From Bacteroidota bacterium (GTDB lineage Bacteria > Bacteroidota > Bacteroidia > Chitinophagales > Saprospiraceae): 64,000 nucleotides of DNA. Location of the stretch: NCBI GenBank assembly GCA_029781865.1, contig JAKOVW010000090.1:62001-126000 (forward strand), given 5' to 3'. Numbering within the stretch: position 1 is the first letter of the stretch; the number at the start of each line of letters is the position of its first letter. Of this stretch, positions 9,037 through 18,101 are shown piece by piece. The notes beneath the pieces are model-generated. The model was not told the DNA's origin and searched no databases. It saw only the letters and a list, made by a program, of their open reading frames with translations. The position numbers and the translations under genes were made by a program.

Positions 9037-9251
9037 AATGGATAGAGACTTTAAAAGGCAAAAATGTTGTATGAAGATAAGTCATTTTATATGGAAAAAG
9101 TGATGTTAAAAATAAATTGCAGGTTACATCTGACGCATTTGGTTTTAACTTAATAAAAATAAGTTTGCTTAAAACATCGCGGATCAATATGGGAATAAGG
9201 ACCATTTATTAAAACACTAACCATAGTCAGGGTGCTGGTCAGATGTTTTCG

Positions 9252-10730
9252 TTATAAGACAAGATCAATAAGGATGTAGCAGAAAATACTGATGATAATA
9301 ATACTGATCAAATTCAAAACAAAGCCGGCTTTCAGCATTCGCTTTAAGGGAATTTTCCCACTTGCATAGACGATAGCGTTTGGGGGTGTTCCCATGGGCA
9401 ACATTCCCGCACAGCTGGCTGCAAGGGTCATGGGTATGCCGAGGATAACCGGTGAAATATGCATAGCCACTGCAACTGAAGTTAGGATTGGAGCCATGAC
9501 AATGACCTGAGCTATGTTACTCATCACTTCACTTAAGAAAATCGAAACGGTAGCTACCAGAAGTATCAGCAGAAAACGATTATCCGGTGCATAGGCTGAA
9601 ATTCCATTTCCGATCATTTTCATGACACCTGCATTTTCCAGTTCCTTGGCCAATGCCAATCCACCACCAAATAACAACAGTATTCCCCAGGCCATATTTT
9701 TTGTATCCTTCCATTCCAGCAAATTCACAACGGATGGACTGCTTTCATCTTCGAAGTCAGGTGAGGAATCCTGGTTTGTACTTTTCACACCGGCCGGGAT
9801 TGCAAATAATGCTATTCCTGCAAACAGTGCAATGATCGTATCATTCAACGGCAGATTAGTTAGCTTAATAATCAGGTCTTTTGTGATCCATAAAAATGCG
9901 GTTGCAAGAAATATTGCAAACACTCTTTTTTCGGCACCTGACCATGAACCCAGTTTACTCAATTGAGTTTGGATGAATGATTCTGTTTCTGCGTGATGTT
10001 TGATATGATTGGGGAACAGGAATTTCGTGAATGCAAAATACAAGGCTAATAAAATCAATATGGCAATGGGGAAACAAATGAGCACCCATTGTAAAAATGA
10101 TATTTCTGCATGCATGGTGTCATTCATATAGCCTACATATGCAGTGTTTGGAGGTGTGCCGATTATTGTAGCCAATCCGCCGATATTGGAGGCATACGCA
10201 ATACTCAGCATGAGCGAAATGGAAAAATTCCGAAGCTTGGTTTCGGAATAGGTATGACTCATGACTTTGATAATAGATAATGCAATCGGAAACATCATCA
10301 TCGTTGTTGCTGTATTGCTGATCCACATACTGACCAGGAAAGTAGATAACATAAATCCAAAAAGAACCTGATCTCCGTTGCTTCCTGATTTCTTTAGTAT
10401 ATTTAGAGCAATGCGCTGATGTAAATTCCATTTTTCGATTGCAAGTGCAATAAAAAATCCTCCCATGAATAAGAAGATAATCGGATCAGCATAATTCTTT
10501 GCGGTTTCCTGTATTGAATTGATTTTCCACAATGGAAAAATAATCAGCGGCAATAAAGCGACTACGGGCATTGGCATCACTTCAAGAATCCATAAACTAA
10601 TCATCAGGATACCAACGTGAATTACTTTCAATGCCATCCAGTCTATGTGAAATGGATTAAAGTACTGATGCAGTGAAAGGATAACTAAGATAAGGGAGGT
10701 TAGAAGATAGTTTGTATTCCATTTGAGCAT
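9252..10730 (-). CDS. SLC13/DASS family sodium-coupled anion (dicarboxylate) transporter
   Basis: A 492-residue polytopic inner-membrane carrier of the divalent anion:Na+ symporter family, which imports C4-dicarboxylates, citrate or sulfate depending on the member. Both inverted-repeat signatures are visible: SNTATTMMMFPIALSI and, in the second half, MSNIAQVIVMAPIL, each followed by a TPP loop (GTPPNTAYVGY; MGTPPNAIVYASG). These hairpins form the sodium and substrate sites. About 12 hydrophobic segments are evident, with a charged loop near 325-345 (SPDFEDESSPS). TACATTTG on its strand (complement of 10734-10741) lies four bases before the ATG, suggesting a leaderless transcript. The substrate cannot be assigned from sequence alone. 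Confidence 0.92.
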   Translation of the reverse strand: MLKWNTNYLLTSLILVILSLHQYFNPFHIDWMALKVIHVGILMISLWILEVMPMPVVALLPLIIFPLWKINSIQETAKNYADPIIFLFMGGFFIALAIEKWNLHQRIALNILKKSGSNGDQVLFGFMLSTFLVSMWISNTATTMMMFPIALSIIKVMSHTYSETKLRNFSISLMLSIAYASNIGGLATIIGTPPNTAYVGYMNDTMHAEISFLQWVLICFPIAILILLALYFAFTKFLFPNHIKHHAETESFIQTQLSKLGSWSGAEKRVFAIFLATAFLWITKDLIIKLTNLPLNDTIIALFAGIALFAIPAGVKSTNQDSSPDFEDESSPSVVNLLEWKDTKNMAWGILLLFGGGLALAKELENAGVMKMIGNGISAYAPDNRFLLILLVATVSIFLSEVMSNIAQVIVMAPILTSVAVAMHISPVILGIPMTLAASCAGMLPMGTPPNAIVYASGKIPLKRMLKAGFVLNLISIIIISIFCYILIDLVL

Positions 10731-10948
10731 TCACAAATGTAAAAATAAATTCAGGCTGAAAGTGGTTTGATCATAAAGTGCCGGTAAATTGATTTGATTT
10801 CGATAGTTTGATAATCGTGTGGGTGAGTGACTATTCAGTTCATACTGTTTTCATGCACATCTGATTTACTAAAATTCTTGGGTTGATAAGGTGAACGGTT
10901 CTCACCAGTGGATGGTTGAAAATCGATTTACTATAACGGAACTAAAAT

Positions 10949-11662
10949 TTAACGTTTGGATCTGGTCCCTATGCGAATGTTGATAAACTCCACTGCCACA
11001 GAAAAAGCCATTGCAAAATAGATGTACGCTTTTGGAAAATGGAAATCCAGTGCTTCTGCAACCAATGCTGTACCAATCATAATCAGAAACGATAAGGCCA
11101 ATATTTTAATGCTCGGATGTTTTTTAATGAACCGGGCAATGGGACCGGATAAAAACAACATAACGCCAACTGCTGCCACAACAGCAGCCATCATTACTCC
11201 CAGATGATTCACCATTCCGACGGCCGTAATCACTGAGTCCAATGAAAAAATTATATCAATTAATATGATTTGTACAATCGTTGAAGCAAAACCAATTTTC
11301 TTTTTGAATTCTTTATCGTCCCGTCCTGCTTCTTCCAGATTGCCATGAATCTCCGTCACACTTTTAAATATAAGGAACAAGCCTCCACCGAAAAGAATTA
11401 AATCCCTGCCTGATAATTCGTAATTCCAGATGACAAATAACGGACGTGTCAAACTCATTACCCAGAATATTGAAGCAAGCAATGCCAGTCTGCTGAATAA
11501 TGCCAGGGAAAGTCCGAGACGACGGCCTTTTTCCTGCTGATGTTCCGGAAGCTTATTGGTTAGTATGGCGAGTACAATGATATTGTCAATCCCCAGAACT
11601 ATTTCCAAAGTGACCAGTGTGATAAAGCCAATCCAGATATCTGTATTAAACAAAAAATCCAT
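10949..11662 (-). CDS. TerC family integral membrane protein
   Basis: A 237-residue membrane protein of the TerC family. Members are linked to tellurite resistance or, in better-studied cases, to manganese export and metal loading of exported proteins. Signature helices with buried acids are present: EIVLGIDNIIVLAILT near residue 20 and DIIFSLDSVITAVGM near residue 140. Seven or so membrane spans and a basic loop (EEAGRDDKEFKKK) are visible. No tellurite operon partners are nearby, so a role in metal homeostasis is more plausible, but this is inference. The short tail (RIGTRSKR) is cytoplasmic-like. Confidence 0.92.
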   Translation of the reverse strand: MDFLFNTDIWIGFITLVTLEIVLGIDNIIVLAILTNKLPEHQQEKGRRLGLSLALFSRLALLASIFWVMSLTRPLFVIWNYELSGRDLILFGGGLFLIFKSVTEIHGNLEEAGRDDKEFKKKIGFASTIVQIILIDIIFSLDSVITAVGMVNHLGVMMAAVVAAVGVMLFLSGPIARFIKKHPSIKILALSFLIMIGTALVAEALDFHFPKAYIYFAMAFSVAVEFINIRIGTRSKR

Positions 11663-11839
11663 TTATAGTGATTTGTGAAAGGAGCGATGGAAACAGAACA
11701 TGATTTTAGCTTAAAGGTTTATATGTATCCGGGAACAAAATAGTGCTTTGTTTTAGGTGCATGTATTGTTTTAAAAGGTTAATTCAGAACTAGTTACTGA
11801 ATCCGATGGATGCCGGTTACAAATTAATGATAAAAATTA

Positions 11840-11870
11840 TTTAGTTAAATAACTAAAATATTAGTTACAA
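11840..11870. promoter_or_regulatory. Probable BlaI-type operator upstream of the regulator gene
   Basis: TTTAGTTA-AA-TAACTAAA (11840-11857) is a perfect 8-bp inverted repeat with a two-base centre, followed by another half-site TTAGTTAC (11861-11868). BlaI/MecI repressors bind such dyads upstream of their own operons. The second half-site lies where the -33 region would be relative to the -7 element at 11885. Confidence 0.65.
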
Positions 11871-11884
11871 AACCAGATTTGTTG

Positions 11885-11892
11885 TAAATTTG
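11885..11892 (+). promoter_or_regulatory. Bacteroidota -7 element for the blaI-like gene
   Basis: TAAATTTG fits TAnnTTTG and lies 17 bases before the ATG at 11910, immediately downstream of the operator dyad. Confidence 0.5.
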
Positions 11893-11909
11893 CAGTACAA
11901 GCGATTTAC

Positions 11910-12293
11910 ATGAATACATTGACTACAGGTGAAGAGGCCATTATGCAGGTGATCTGGAAGCTGGGCCCTTGTACGATCGGACATATTATGGAGTATTACA
12001 GGCAGAGCAAAAAGCCTTCGGAGCTCCCCGCGCAGACCACGGTTTCTACATTTTTACGGATTCTGGTTGACAAAGGATTTTTGAGTTATAAGGTCTATGG
12101 TAAAACCTATGAATACAGCGCATTGATCAGTAAGCAGAAGTACTCCATGAATGAATTGCGCAAGATGATCAAAAATTATTTTGGAAACAAGCCCAGCACC
12201 ATGGTTTCATACCTGGTTGAAGAAGAGCATATGGACGATAATGAATTGGCAGAACTCATCAAACAATTAAAATCTAAATCCGGAAAAAAATGA
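11910..12293 (+). CDS. BlaI/MecI/CopY family transcriptional repressor
   Basis: A 127-residue winged-helix repressor. The N-terminal wHTH is clear: LTTGEEAIMQVIWKLGPCT, then TTVSTFLRILVDKGFLSYKV as recognition helix and wing. The C-terminal half is a dimerisation helix region ending in KQLKSKSGKK. In known systems the partner M56 membrane protease triggers cleavage of the repressor at the junction between the two halves. That partner follows here with a 4-base ATGA overlap (12290-12293), so the two genes form an operon. A dyad operator upstream indicates autoregulation. No beta-lactamase gene is adjacent, so the regulon is unknown. Confidence 0.93.
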   Translation: MNTLTTGEEAIMQVIWKLGPCTIGHIMEYYRQSKKPSELPAQTTVSTFLRILVDKGFLSYKVYGKTYEYSALISKQKYSMNELRKMIKNYFGNKPSTMVSYLVEEEHMDDNELAELIKQLKSKSGKK

Positions 12294-13576
12294 TACTCTT
12301 TCTCATTCAGCTCACAACGATCTGGACTATTTTGTTGTTGTCCTTTTACCTTCTTTATAGAAATCAAACCTATCATCGATTCAACCGGTGGTATATCCTG
12401 GGTTCGTTACTTGCAGGATTGATCATTCCAATATTACCTGAATTTTGGTTTGAACAAATGCTGCCCGCTCATAATGGAATATTGTCAATTCCATACACAT
12501 TGCAGGAAATAATAATTACAGCAGATCGTGCAAAAGAATTGGATCGCTTTCAGATGGTATTCATACCGATGTTGATTGGATATTTTATTATCGTTCTGTT
12601 TAGAGCATACAAAGCTATTCGTGAATTTATGGTTTTGACAAAAATGACAAAAACCAGAGAAAAAATTGATCGGAATACATTTATGCAATTTTCTGATGTA
12701 TGTGATCAACCCTTTAGTTTTTTGAATACTATCGTGTTGCCAAAGAAATTGGCTAATGATCAAAAGATCATGGATGTTATTGTTGCACACGAACTCACGC
12801 ATATTCGGAGCAAACATTATTATGATCTGATTCTTTTGAAATTCCTGGATATCTTTTTTCCTTTTCATCCCTGTTTGTATTTTTTCAGAAAGGAATTACT
12901 GCTGATTCATGAATATGAGGCAGATCAAGTAGCCGTCAGATATTCCAGTGAGGAAACCTATTCCGGCATTTTGATGCATTTTGCACAAAAACCAAATAAG
13001 CATTCGGCTATCATTCATCCTTTTTATTATTCACCTATTAAATCCAGAATTATGATGCTCTTTAAAAGATCAAGCAGAATAAGGTACTTCAACCTGGCTT
13101 TAGTTCCGTTTCTTTTTATTGCCTGCACCTACCTGAATCAGGAAGCAGATAAATCAAAAGCAGATGATATCATTAACAAAGAGCGAAATGAAAATGAAGG
13201 TAGAATTTCTTTAACTCCCATAAATAATAAAACGGATACAACAATAGCAAATAGTAATATTGCGAATGGAATCAATTTAGTTCAGGCTCATTTTCCCGGG
13301 GGTGAAAAAGAATTGATGGAATTTCTTGGAAAGAATATCAAGTATCCTGAAAACGGAAGGAAAAACAAAATTCAAGGAACTACCTATGTAAGATTCGAAA
13401 TCTATGAGGATGGCAGTATTCACGACAAAGTAGTACTGAGAAGTCTTGGGGAAGAATTTGATAAGGAGGTTCTGAGAGTTTTAAATCTAATGCCGAATTG
13501 GATACCGGGTGAACAGAACCATCATAAAAGAAAAGAAACATATACCCTTCCGATAAAATTCAAATTGAGCGATTGA
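12290..13576 (+). CDS. M56 (BlaR1/MecR1-type) membrane metalloprotease with C-terminal TonB domain
   Basis: A 428-residue sensor-type protease. Transmembrane segments near residues 1-20, 33-50, 88-105 and 265-283 surround a cytoplasmic zinc protease domain with HELTH at 167-171 (His167, Glu168, His171) and a likely third ligand in HEYEADQVA. In place of the penicillin-binding sensor of true BlaR1, the periplasmic part (about 320-428) is a TonB_C-like domain (YVRFEIYEDGSIHDKVVLRS, LNLMPNWIPGEQ). This fusion is recurrent in Bacteroidota. The inferred role is sensing an envelope signal and inactivating the upstream repressor. The ligand is unknown, and beta-lactam sensing should not be assumed. 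Confidence 0.9.
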   Translation: MILFLIQLTTIWTILLLSFYLLYRNQTYHRFNRWYILGSLLAGLIIPILPEFWFEQMLPAHNGILSIPYTLQEIIITADRAKELDRFQMVFIPMLIGYFIIVLFRAYKAIREFMVLTKMTKTREKIDRNTFMQFSDVCDQPFSFLNTIVLPKKLANDQKIMDVIVAHELTHIRSKHYYDLILLKFLDIFFPFHPCLYFFRKELLLIHEYEADQVAVRYSSEETYSGILMHFAQKPNKHSAIIHPFYYSPIKSRIMMLFKRSSRIRYFNLALVPFLFIACTYLNQEADKSKADDIINKERNENEGRISLTPINNKTDTTIANSNIANGINLVQAHFPGGEKELMEFLGKNIKYPENGRKNKIQGTTYVRFEIYEDGSIHDKVVLRSLGEEFDKEVLRVLNLMPNWIPGEQNHHKRKETYTLPIKFKLSD

Positions 13577-13599
13577 GATTATTTATGTGCTCCGGAATA

Positions 13600-14275
13600 T
13601 TTTTTAACCGCAAAGTCGCAAAGGAAGAACGCAAAGAGCGCAAAGAAGGAGGAATTATTAACTTGAATTTTGCGTCCTTTGCGAAAGCTTTGCTTCTTTG
13701 CGGTTATGATTTCTTACACATAGTAAGGCGGTATCAAATGCAAAGAAATAAATGCATTAATTTATGCTAGCACTCCAGACAAATTTCTTTTAACCGCAAA
13801 GTCGCTAAGGAAGAACGCAAAGAGCGCAAAGAAAGAGGGATTATTATCTTGAATTTTGCGTCCTTTGCGAAAGCTTTGCGTCTTTGCGGTTATGATTTCT
13901 TGCACATAGTAAGGCGGTATCAAATGCCAAGAAATAAACGCATTAATTTATCCGTACACTGCAAATTGTTTTGTTTTAACGCAAGTCGCGAAGGTAGAAC
14001 GCAGAGAGCGCAAAGAAGGAGGAATTAGTATCTTGAATTTTGCGTCCTTTGCGAAAACTTTGCTTCTTTGCGGTTATGATTTCTTACACATAGTAAGGCA
14101 GCATCAAATGCAAAGAAATAAACGCATTAATTTATCCGTACACTGCAAATTGTTTTGTTTTAACCCAAAGTCGCGAAGGAAGAACGCAAAGAGCGCAAAG
14201 AAGGAGGAATTAGTATCTTGAATTTTGCGTCCTTTGCGAAGGCTTAGCGTCTTTGCGGTTATGATTTTTATTTCA
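13600..14275. repeat. Four tandem copies of a 186-bp hairpin repeat (AACCGCAAAG family)
   Basis: Copies start near 13605, 13791, 13977 and 14161, so the period is 186, 186 and 184. Each begins TAACCGCAAAGTCGC, continues with GGAAGAACGCAAAGAGCGC, then GAATTTTGCGTCCTTTGCG, and closes with CTTTGCGGTTATGA. The ends (AACCGCAAAG and CTTTGCGGTT) are perfect reverse complements, so every unit can form a long hairpin. The tail of each unit carries an ACACATAGTAAGG(C) motif and an ATTAATTTATG/ATCC motif; the fourth copy lacks this tail. Short ORFs here are accidents of the repeat. The array separates the BlaR1-like gene from the DUF1501 gene. Confidence 0.9.
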
Positions 14276-14294
14276 TAACTGAATTGTAAATAAA

Positions 14295-14321
14295 AAACCC
14301 TGGTCAATACAACCAGGGTTT
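14295..14321 (-). terminator. Rho-independent terminator of the DUF1501 gene
   Basis: AAACCCTGGT (14295-14304) pairs with ACCAGGGTTT (14312-14321) around a 7-base loop. On the minus strand the stem is followed by TTTATTT, placing it 27 bases after the stop codon of the DUF1501 gene. Confidence 0.8.
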
Positions 14322-14347
14322 AAATAAATAATCGAAATCTAATATTA

Positions 14348-15943
14348 TTATCCGTTTACTTTCATCAAGGTCTTGACTTGTTGCAGTGTTTTGTTTTGAA
14401 TTCTGACATAGTAGATTCCGGCTGCTGCATCTTCAAGATCACAGGCAACGTCATACTTGCCGGCTTGCAATTCTTTATCGACCAGTGTCTTGATCACGCT
14501 TCCTTCATTGTTGATGATTTGAATCATCGTATGACCACCATAGGTTTCAAATTTAATTTTAGTCGATTGCACGAATGGATTCGGATAAGCATACACCAGG
14601 TTTTCACCGAGCTCTTTATTTTGTTCATGGACAGATGTGGGAATACAACTACCCGGAGCAACGATGGGCAGTTTTTGGAAGTTCTTCAATAAGATTTGAT
14701 CCAGAGCCGCATCTTCCACGCAGAACCAATCTCCAAGTATGGATGCATACACAGATCTGAAATCGTACTGCATGGGTAGATTTGAATTTACTGTTGAAGC
14801 AGGATCGATGGTTGGATTTTTTCCAAGTACGCCGCCAACGACTTTGCTTCCAAAAATAAACATGGGTTGTGCAGCTCCATGATCTGTACCGCCTGATGCA
14901 TTGGATATAATCCGTCTTCCAAATTCAGAAAACGTCATACCCATAATTCGCTCTTCAAAACCTTGCAGTTTGGCATCATCCATAAATGCGCCAATGACAT
15001 CGGAAACTCCTTTTAATAAATTCGCATGCGTACCTGCCGTATGATCGGCAGAATTTACCTGAGCAGAATGCGTATCAAATCCTCCTGTATTCACCCAAAA
15101 TATTCTCGTTTTTATTCCACCACTGATGAGTTTGGCAACAATGGCCATTTGAGTTCCGAGTAAATAACCCGGATCTGAAGAAGCTTTCGGATATAAACTG
15201 GAAACATTTTTTCCTAAATCAGCTGCTGCTTTTACCGAATCTCCAAATTTGTCTGTTTGTCTTTGAACTTCGCGGATGAAGGCAATCTCCTTTCCCATAT
15301 AATTATTGCCAGGTGCATCCTGAAATAAACTGCCAGTAAGATTTAGTGGATCATTTGTGTTGGTAATGGAAACCGCCATGGGTACTCCCTGATTTTCCAA
15401 TCCCAGTACATTGCCTCCAATGCGTATTGCAATAGGATCGGGCATTACAGAATTTGGAAATCCAACCGGATAATTCGGATACTCATAACCAAGGTATCTA
15501 CCTGCCCAGCCGGAAAAAACGTATTTGTCAGAATCTGATCCTGACATCCAGATATCCGTAGCGCGAAAATGAGAATAATTGAATTTTGGATAACCAACTC
15601 CCTGGATAATACTTAGTTTTCCATTGTTGTATAAATCATACATGCGGGTCATGGATGGATGCAATCCTGTTGCATCATTGGTTCCTCCCAACTTTAATAC
15701 TTTGTCTTCCGGTATCAGAATGTTCTGACGAATATTGGACAAAGTAAGCGATGCGTATTGATCCAATGGTATTAATGTGTTTAATCCATCATTACCACCA
15801 TTTAACTGGACGATAATCAAGACGCGATCGGTATCGGACAGGGAAGTGCTTAAAGCTTCAAGTAGAGGACTAGAGCCATAAGCAGTAACAGTAATTCCTC
15901 CTACTGCTACAGGAACAGATTGTAAAAACGATCTTCTTTTCAT
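14348..15943 (-). CDS. DUF1501 domain protein with T9SS type A sorting domain
   Basis: A 531-residue exported protein of the DUF1501 family, related in fold to sulfatase/alkaline-phosphatase-like enzymes. The N-terminus KRRSFLQSVPVAVGG is a twin-arginine-like signal, usual for this family. Family motifs: VQLNGGNDGLNTLIP, MTFSEFGRRIISNASGGTDH, and PMFIFGSKVVGGVLG. A type A sorting domain occupies about 445-531 (YAYPNPFVQSTKIKF, AAGIYYVRIQN). A Tat-like signal plus a T9SS domain implies folding before outer-membrane passage, which is inference. It lies 29 bases downstream of the DUF1800 gene on the same strand, the standard two-gene unit, and ends at a hairpin terminator. The substrate is unknown. 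Confidence 0.92.
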   Translation of the reverse strand: MKRRSFLQSVPVAVGGITVTAYGSSPLLEALSTSLSDTDRVLIIVQLNGGNDGLNTLIPLDQYASLTLSNIRQNILIPEDKVLKLGGTNDATGLHPSMTRMYDLYNNGKLSIIQGVGYPKFNYSHFRATDIWMSGSDSDKYVFSGWAGRYLGYEYPNYPVGFPNSVMPDPIAIRIGGNVLGLENQGVPMAVSITNTNDPLNLTGSLFQDAPGNNYMGKEIAFIREVQRQTDKFGDSVKAAADLGKNVSSLYPKASSDPGYLLGTQMAIVAKLISGGIKTRIFWVNTGGFDTHSAQVNSADHTAGTHANLLKGVSDVIGAFMDDAKLQGFEERIMGMTFSEFGRRIISNASGGTDHGAAQPMFIFGSKVVGGVLGKNPTIDPASTVNSNLPMQYDFRSVYASILGDWFCVEDAALDQILLKNFQKLPIVAPGSCIPTSVHEQNKELGENLVYAYPNPFVQSTKIKFETYGGHTMIQIINNEGSVIKTLVDKELQAGKYDVACDLEDAAAGIYYVRIQNKTLQQVKTLMKVNG

Positions 15944-15972
15944 ATATTTTTAATTAATGGAGGTTTTGAAAA

Positions 15973-17721
15973 TTAACAAAGATGATATTCAGCTGCAGAC
16001 ATCAGGTAGGTAAATAAATCCTGCAACATACTAGGTACCCGTTTGGATTCAGGATCAGTTGTATTCGGATTTGCAAGATAAACTTCATAGGCATCAGTCC
16101 AATAATAATCAGTGCTTTGACCTAAAAGAAGGTAGGTTGTTTTCAATTGATCTTTTACACCTTGTGAAACGGTGCCACCCAGTAGTAATTCGACCGCTTC
16201 GTCTATCAATGAATTGGGATCAGATGGATTTTCAAATCGTTTGACAAAATCCACAAAATTCATTTTAACGGCGAATTTATAGGATGGACTGTTTACGCCA
16301 TCGTAAACTTTCGTTGCATCGGCAAAACTAAATGCGTAATTATTTTTTGCAACACTTTCATAAGCTGATTTTCTTTGAGGATAAGTAGAAGTATCCAGCC
16401 AGATTTCATGGAATGAAGGCGATTGATAATAGGCAGGCCAACCTGCAACGTTCGGTGGATCATTGATGTCCTGTCCTGCATTGAACACATAACTTCTCAC
16501 CTGGTTCCACATGGCATACTGAGCTTCCAGTTTAGAGTCGTTTGGCAGTGGAAATTCGAATTGACGAAACATTCCAACATTAAAATCCGTGGGACTTTTA
16601 ATCATACAGCCTCTGTGTTCGGATTTGAAAAAATAGTCAGAACTAAATAAAGCTTTCAAAACAATCTGAAGTTGATCGGGATCATTTTTGTGAAGTCTGA
16701 ATAACTCAGCTAAGGGTTCAATAACTTCTGATTCAATTTCCGGGGTGATGTCGTAATACACAAAGTAATTCCACAATCTTCTGCAGATATATCTTGAAGG
16801 TTCGTCCGTATTAAAAATCATTTCAATCAACTGATCAATTTCCAGCCATGCCCGGTATTCTTCAATGGAACCAAACGGGCTTGGAAATGTAGTTATGCTG
16901 GTATCGTTTTTAATTTGCGTATTAGCATAAAAGGCAGAAAATGTTTTTGTGTTTGTGTCATGATTGTTTTTATTGAAACCCCTTTTCGGGATGATATTCA
17001 TGGTGACATTGTTTACTTTTTCACTGGATATTACATTCCAGCCGGTCAATACTTTTGCAGCTGCTTTGACATCATCTTCTGTATATCCGGAACCGGGACC
17101 TTTGCCAACAGTGAATAATTCCTGTAATTCTCTGCCGTAGTTTTCATCCGGAGCAGACTTTGTATTCAACTGTCCATTGAGGTATCTCAACATACCCGGA
17201 TCAAGTGTAATGTCCTTGATGAGTTGTTTGTAATTACCCATTGCATATTTTCTGTACAATGTGTGAGTTAAGTACATCGAATGTGGATTTTCAACAACGG
17301 AATTTTCGGTAACCAGGAGGGTTTGGAAAAACAACACCATTTTTTCGTAAACAGAACGATCCTGAGATAACTGCATACCGGTCATCCAGTATTTCAGATT
17401 GTTGCCCCGGTAACCATAAGGGTTGGCTGCAAAGTTGGTTTGATAAGGTGTGTTTACCCAGGTTTCACCCCATTTCACCTGATCAACAGTTCCCACTTTT
17501 TCTATATTGTCTTTCGTCGGATCTGCATTGTTGTAGTATGCCCTGACTGGTGGAGCGGGCAAATTAGGGGTTGCCGGTATCAATTGATCGACAACCTGAT
17601 TCAAACTACGTCCTTTAAAATAATTCAGATCTGACTTACTTACTCCAAAGAGCGTTCTTCGAAGCAAATGAATTAACTCTGGTTTACCAAAAGACCCGGA
17701 ATACGGTTTTATACTTCCCAT
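15973..17721 (-). CDS. DUF1800 domain protein
   Basis: A 582-residue protein of the DUF1800 family, regularly encoded with DUF1501 in Bacteroidota and Planctomycetota. The N-terminus carries the family signature HLLRRTLFGVSKSDL. Other markers are LNTKSAPDENYGRELQELFT, DDVKAAAKVLTGW, and YICRRLWNYFVYY. The function is not established; the pair is suspected to act on surface or extracellular polymers. No classical signal peptide is seen at the chosen ATG, so export may depend on the partner or the start may be misjudged. It is first in the two-gene unit. Confidence 0.9.
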   Translation of the reverse strand: MGSIKPYSGSFGKPELIHLLRRTLFGVSKSDLNYFKGRSLNQVVDQLIPATPNLPAPPVRAYYNNADPTKDNIEKVGTVDQVKWGETWVNTPYQTNFAANPYGYRGNNLKYWMTGMQLSQDRSVYEKMVLFFQTLLVTENSVVENPHSMYLTHTLYRKYAMGNYKQLIKDITLDPGMLRYLNGQLNTKSAPDENYGRELQELFTVGKGPGSGYTEDDVKAAAKVLTGWNVISSEKVNNVTMNIIPKRGFNKNNHDTNTKTFSAFYANTQIKNDTSITTFPSPFGSIEEYRAWLEIDQLIEMIFNTDEPSRYICRRLWNYFVYYDITPEIESEVIEPLAELFRLHKNDPDQLQIVLKALFSSDYFFKSEHRGCMIKSPTDFNVGMFRQFEFPLPNDSKLEAQYAMWNQVRSYVFNAGQDINDPPNVAGWPAYYQSPSFHEIWLDTSTYPQRKSAYESVAKNNYAFSFADATKVYDGVNSPSYKFAVKMNFVDFVKRFENPSDPNSLIDEAVELLLGGTVSQGVKDQLKTTYLLLGQSTDYYWTDAYEVYLANPNTTDPESKRVPSMLQDLFTYLMSAAEYHLC

Positions 17722-18101
17722 ATTTATGATTTTTCGTAAAATTAAAAAACAATTAACAACTCGATTAATCTTCTTACGAGAAAAGCAGGCAGTGAGTTGC
17801 CTGGAAAAAGGAAGGAAGGAAGGTGTTTAGTTTTTTAGTTATTTAGCTTTTTAGTTTACAGACAATTAATCTATTGGTTTAATAAGTCCACTTCTGAATT
17901 AATCAGTGTCTTTTCAATAATACTTACTTAACCCCTACCACCAAAATCCCAACAACCTATTCCGCTACAGTCTCTATTCCTACTACCTAATTACCTACCT
18001 CCTAAACACCTACCACCTAAACCCCTACAGTCTAATCCCCCTCCACCCATACTCTAAAGCCTTTTACTTATATTTGCGCGATAATTAATCAAAACAAACA
18101 A
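17722..18101. other. 380-bp intergenic gap with low-complexity ACCTACC words
   Basis: Positions 17825-17866 are AT-rich with TTTTTAGTT repeats. Positions 17930-18050 are pyrimidine-rich, with CTACCACC, ACCTAATTACCTACCTCC and CCCCTACAG words, a variant of the low-complexity family seen elsewhere. No gene and no SAM-riboswitch-like structure was found before metK. Confidence 0.6.
18069..18076 (+). promoter_or_regulatory. Bacteroidota -7 element for metK
   Basis: TATATTTG matches TAnnTTTG, 25 bases before the metK ATG. The resulting leader would be about 20 bases, too short for a SAM riboswitch. Confidence 0.5.

Noticed and set aside
11910..13576. Beta-lactam resistance operon
   Set aside because: Regulator and protease are present, but there is no beta-lactamase or PBP2a gene, and the sensor domain is TonB-like.
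13573..14307. ORFs of about 60-67 codons
   Set aside because: All lie inside the 186-bp repeats; the same frame recurs in several copies.
17722..18101. SAM riboswitch upstream of metK
   Set aside because: The -7 element leaves a leader of about 20 bases, and the rest of the gap is low-complexity without the expected helices.
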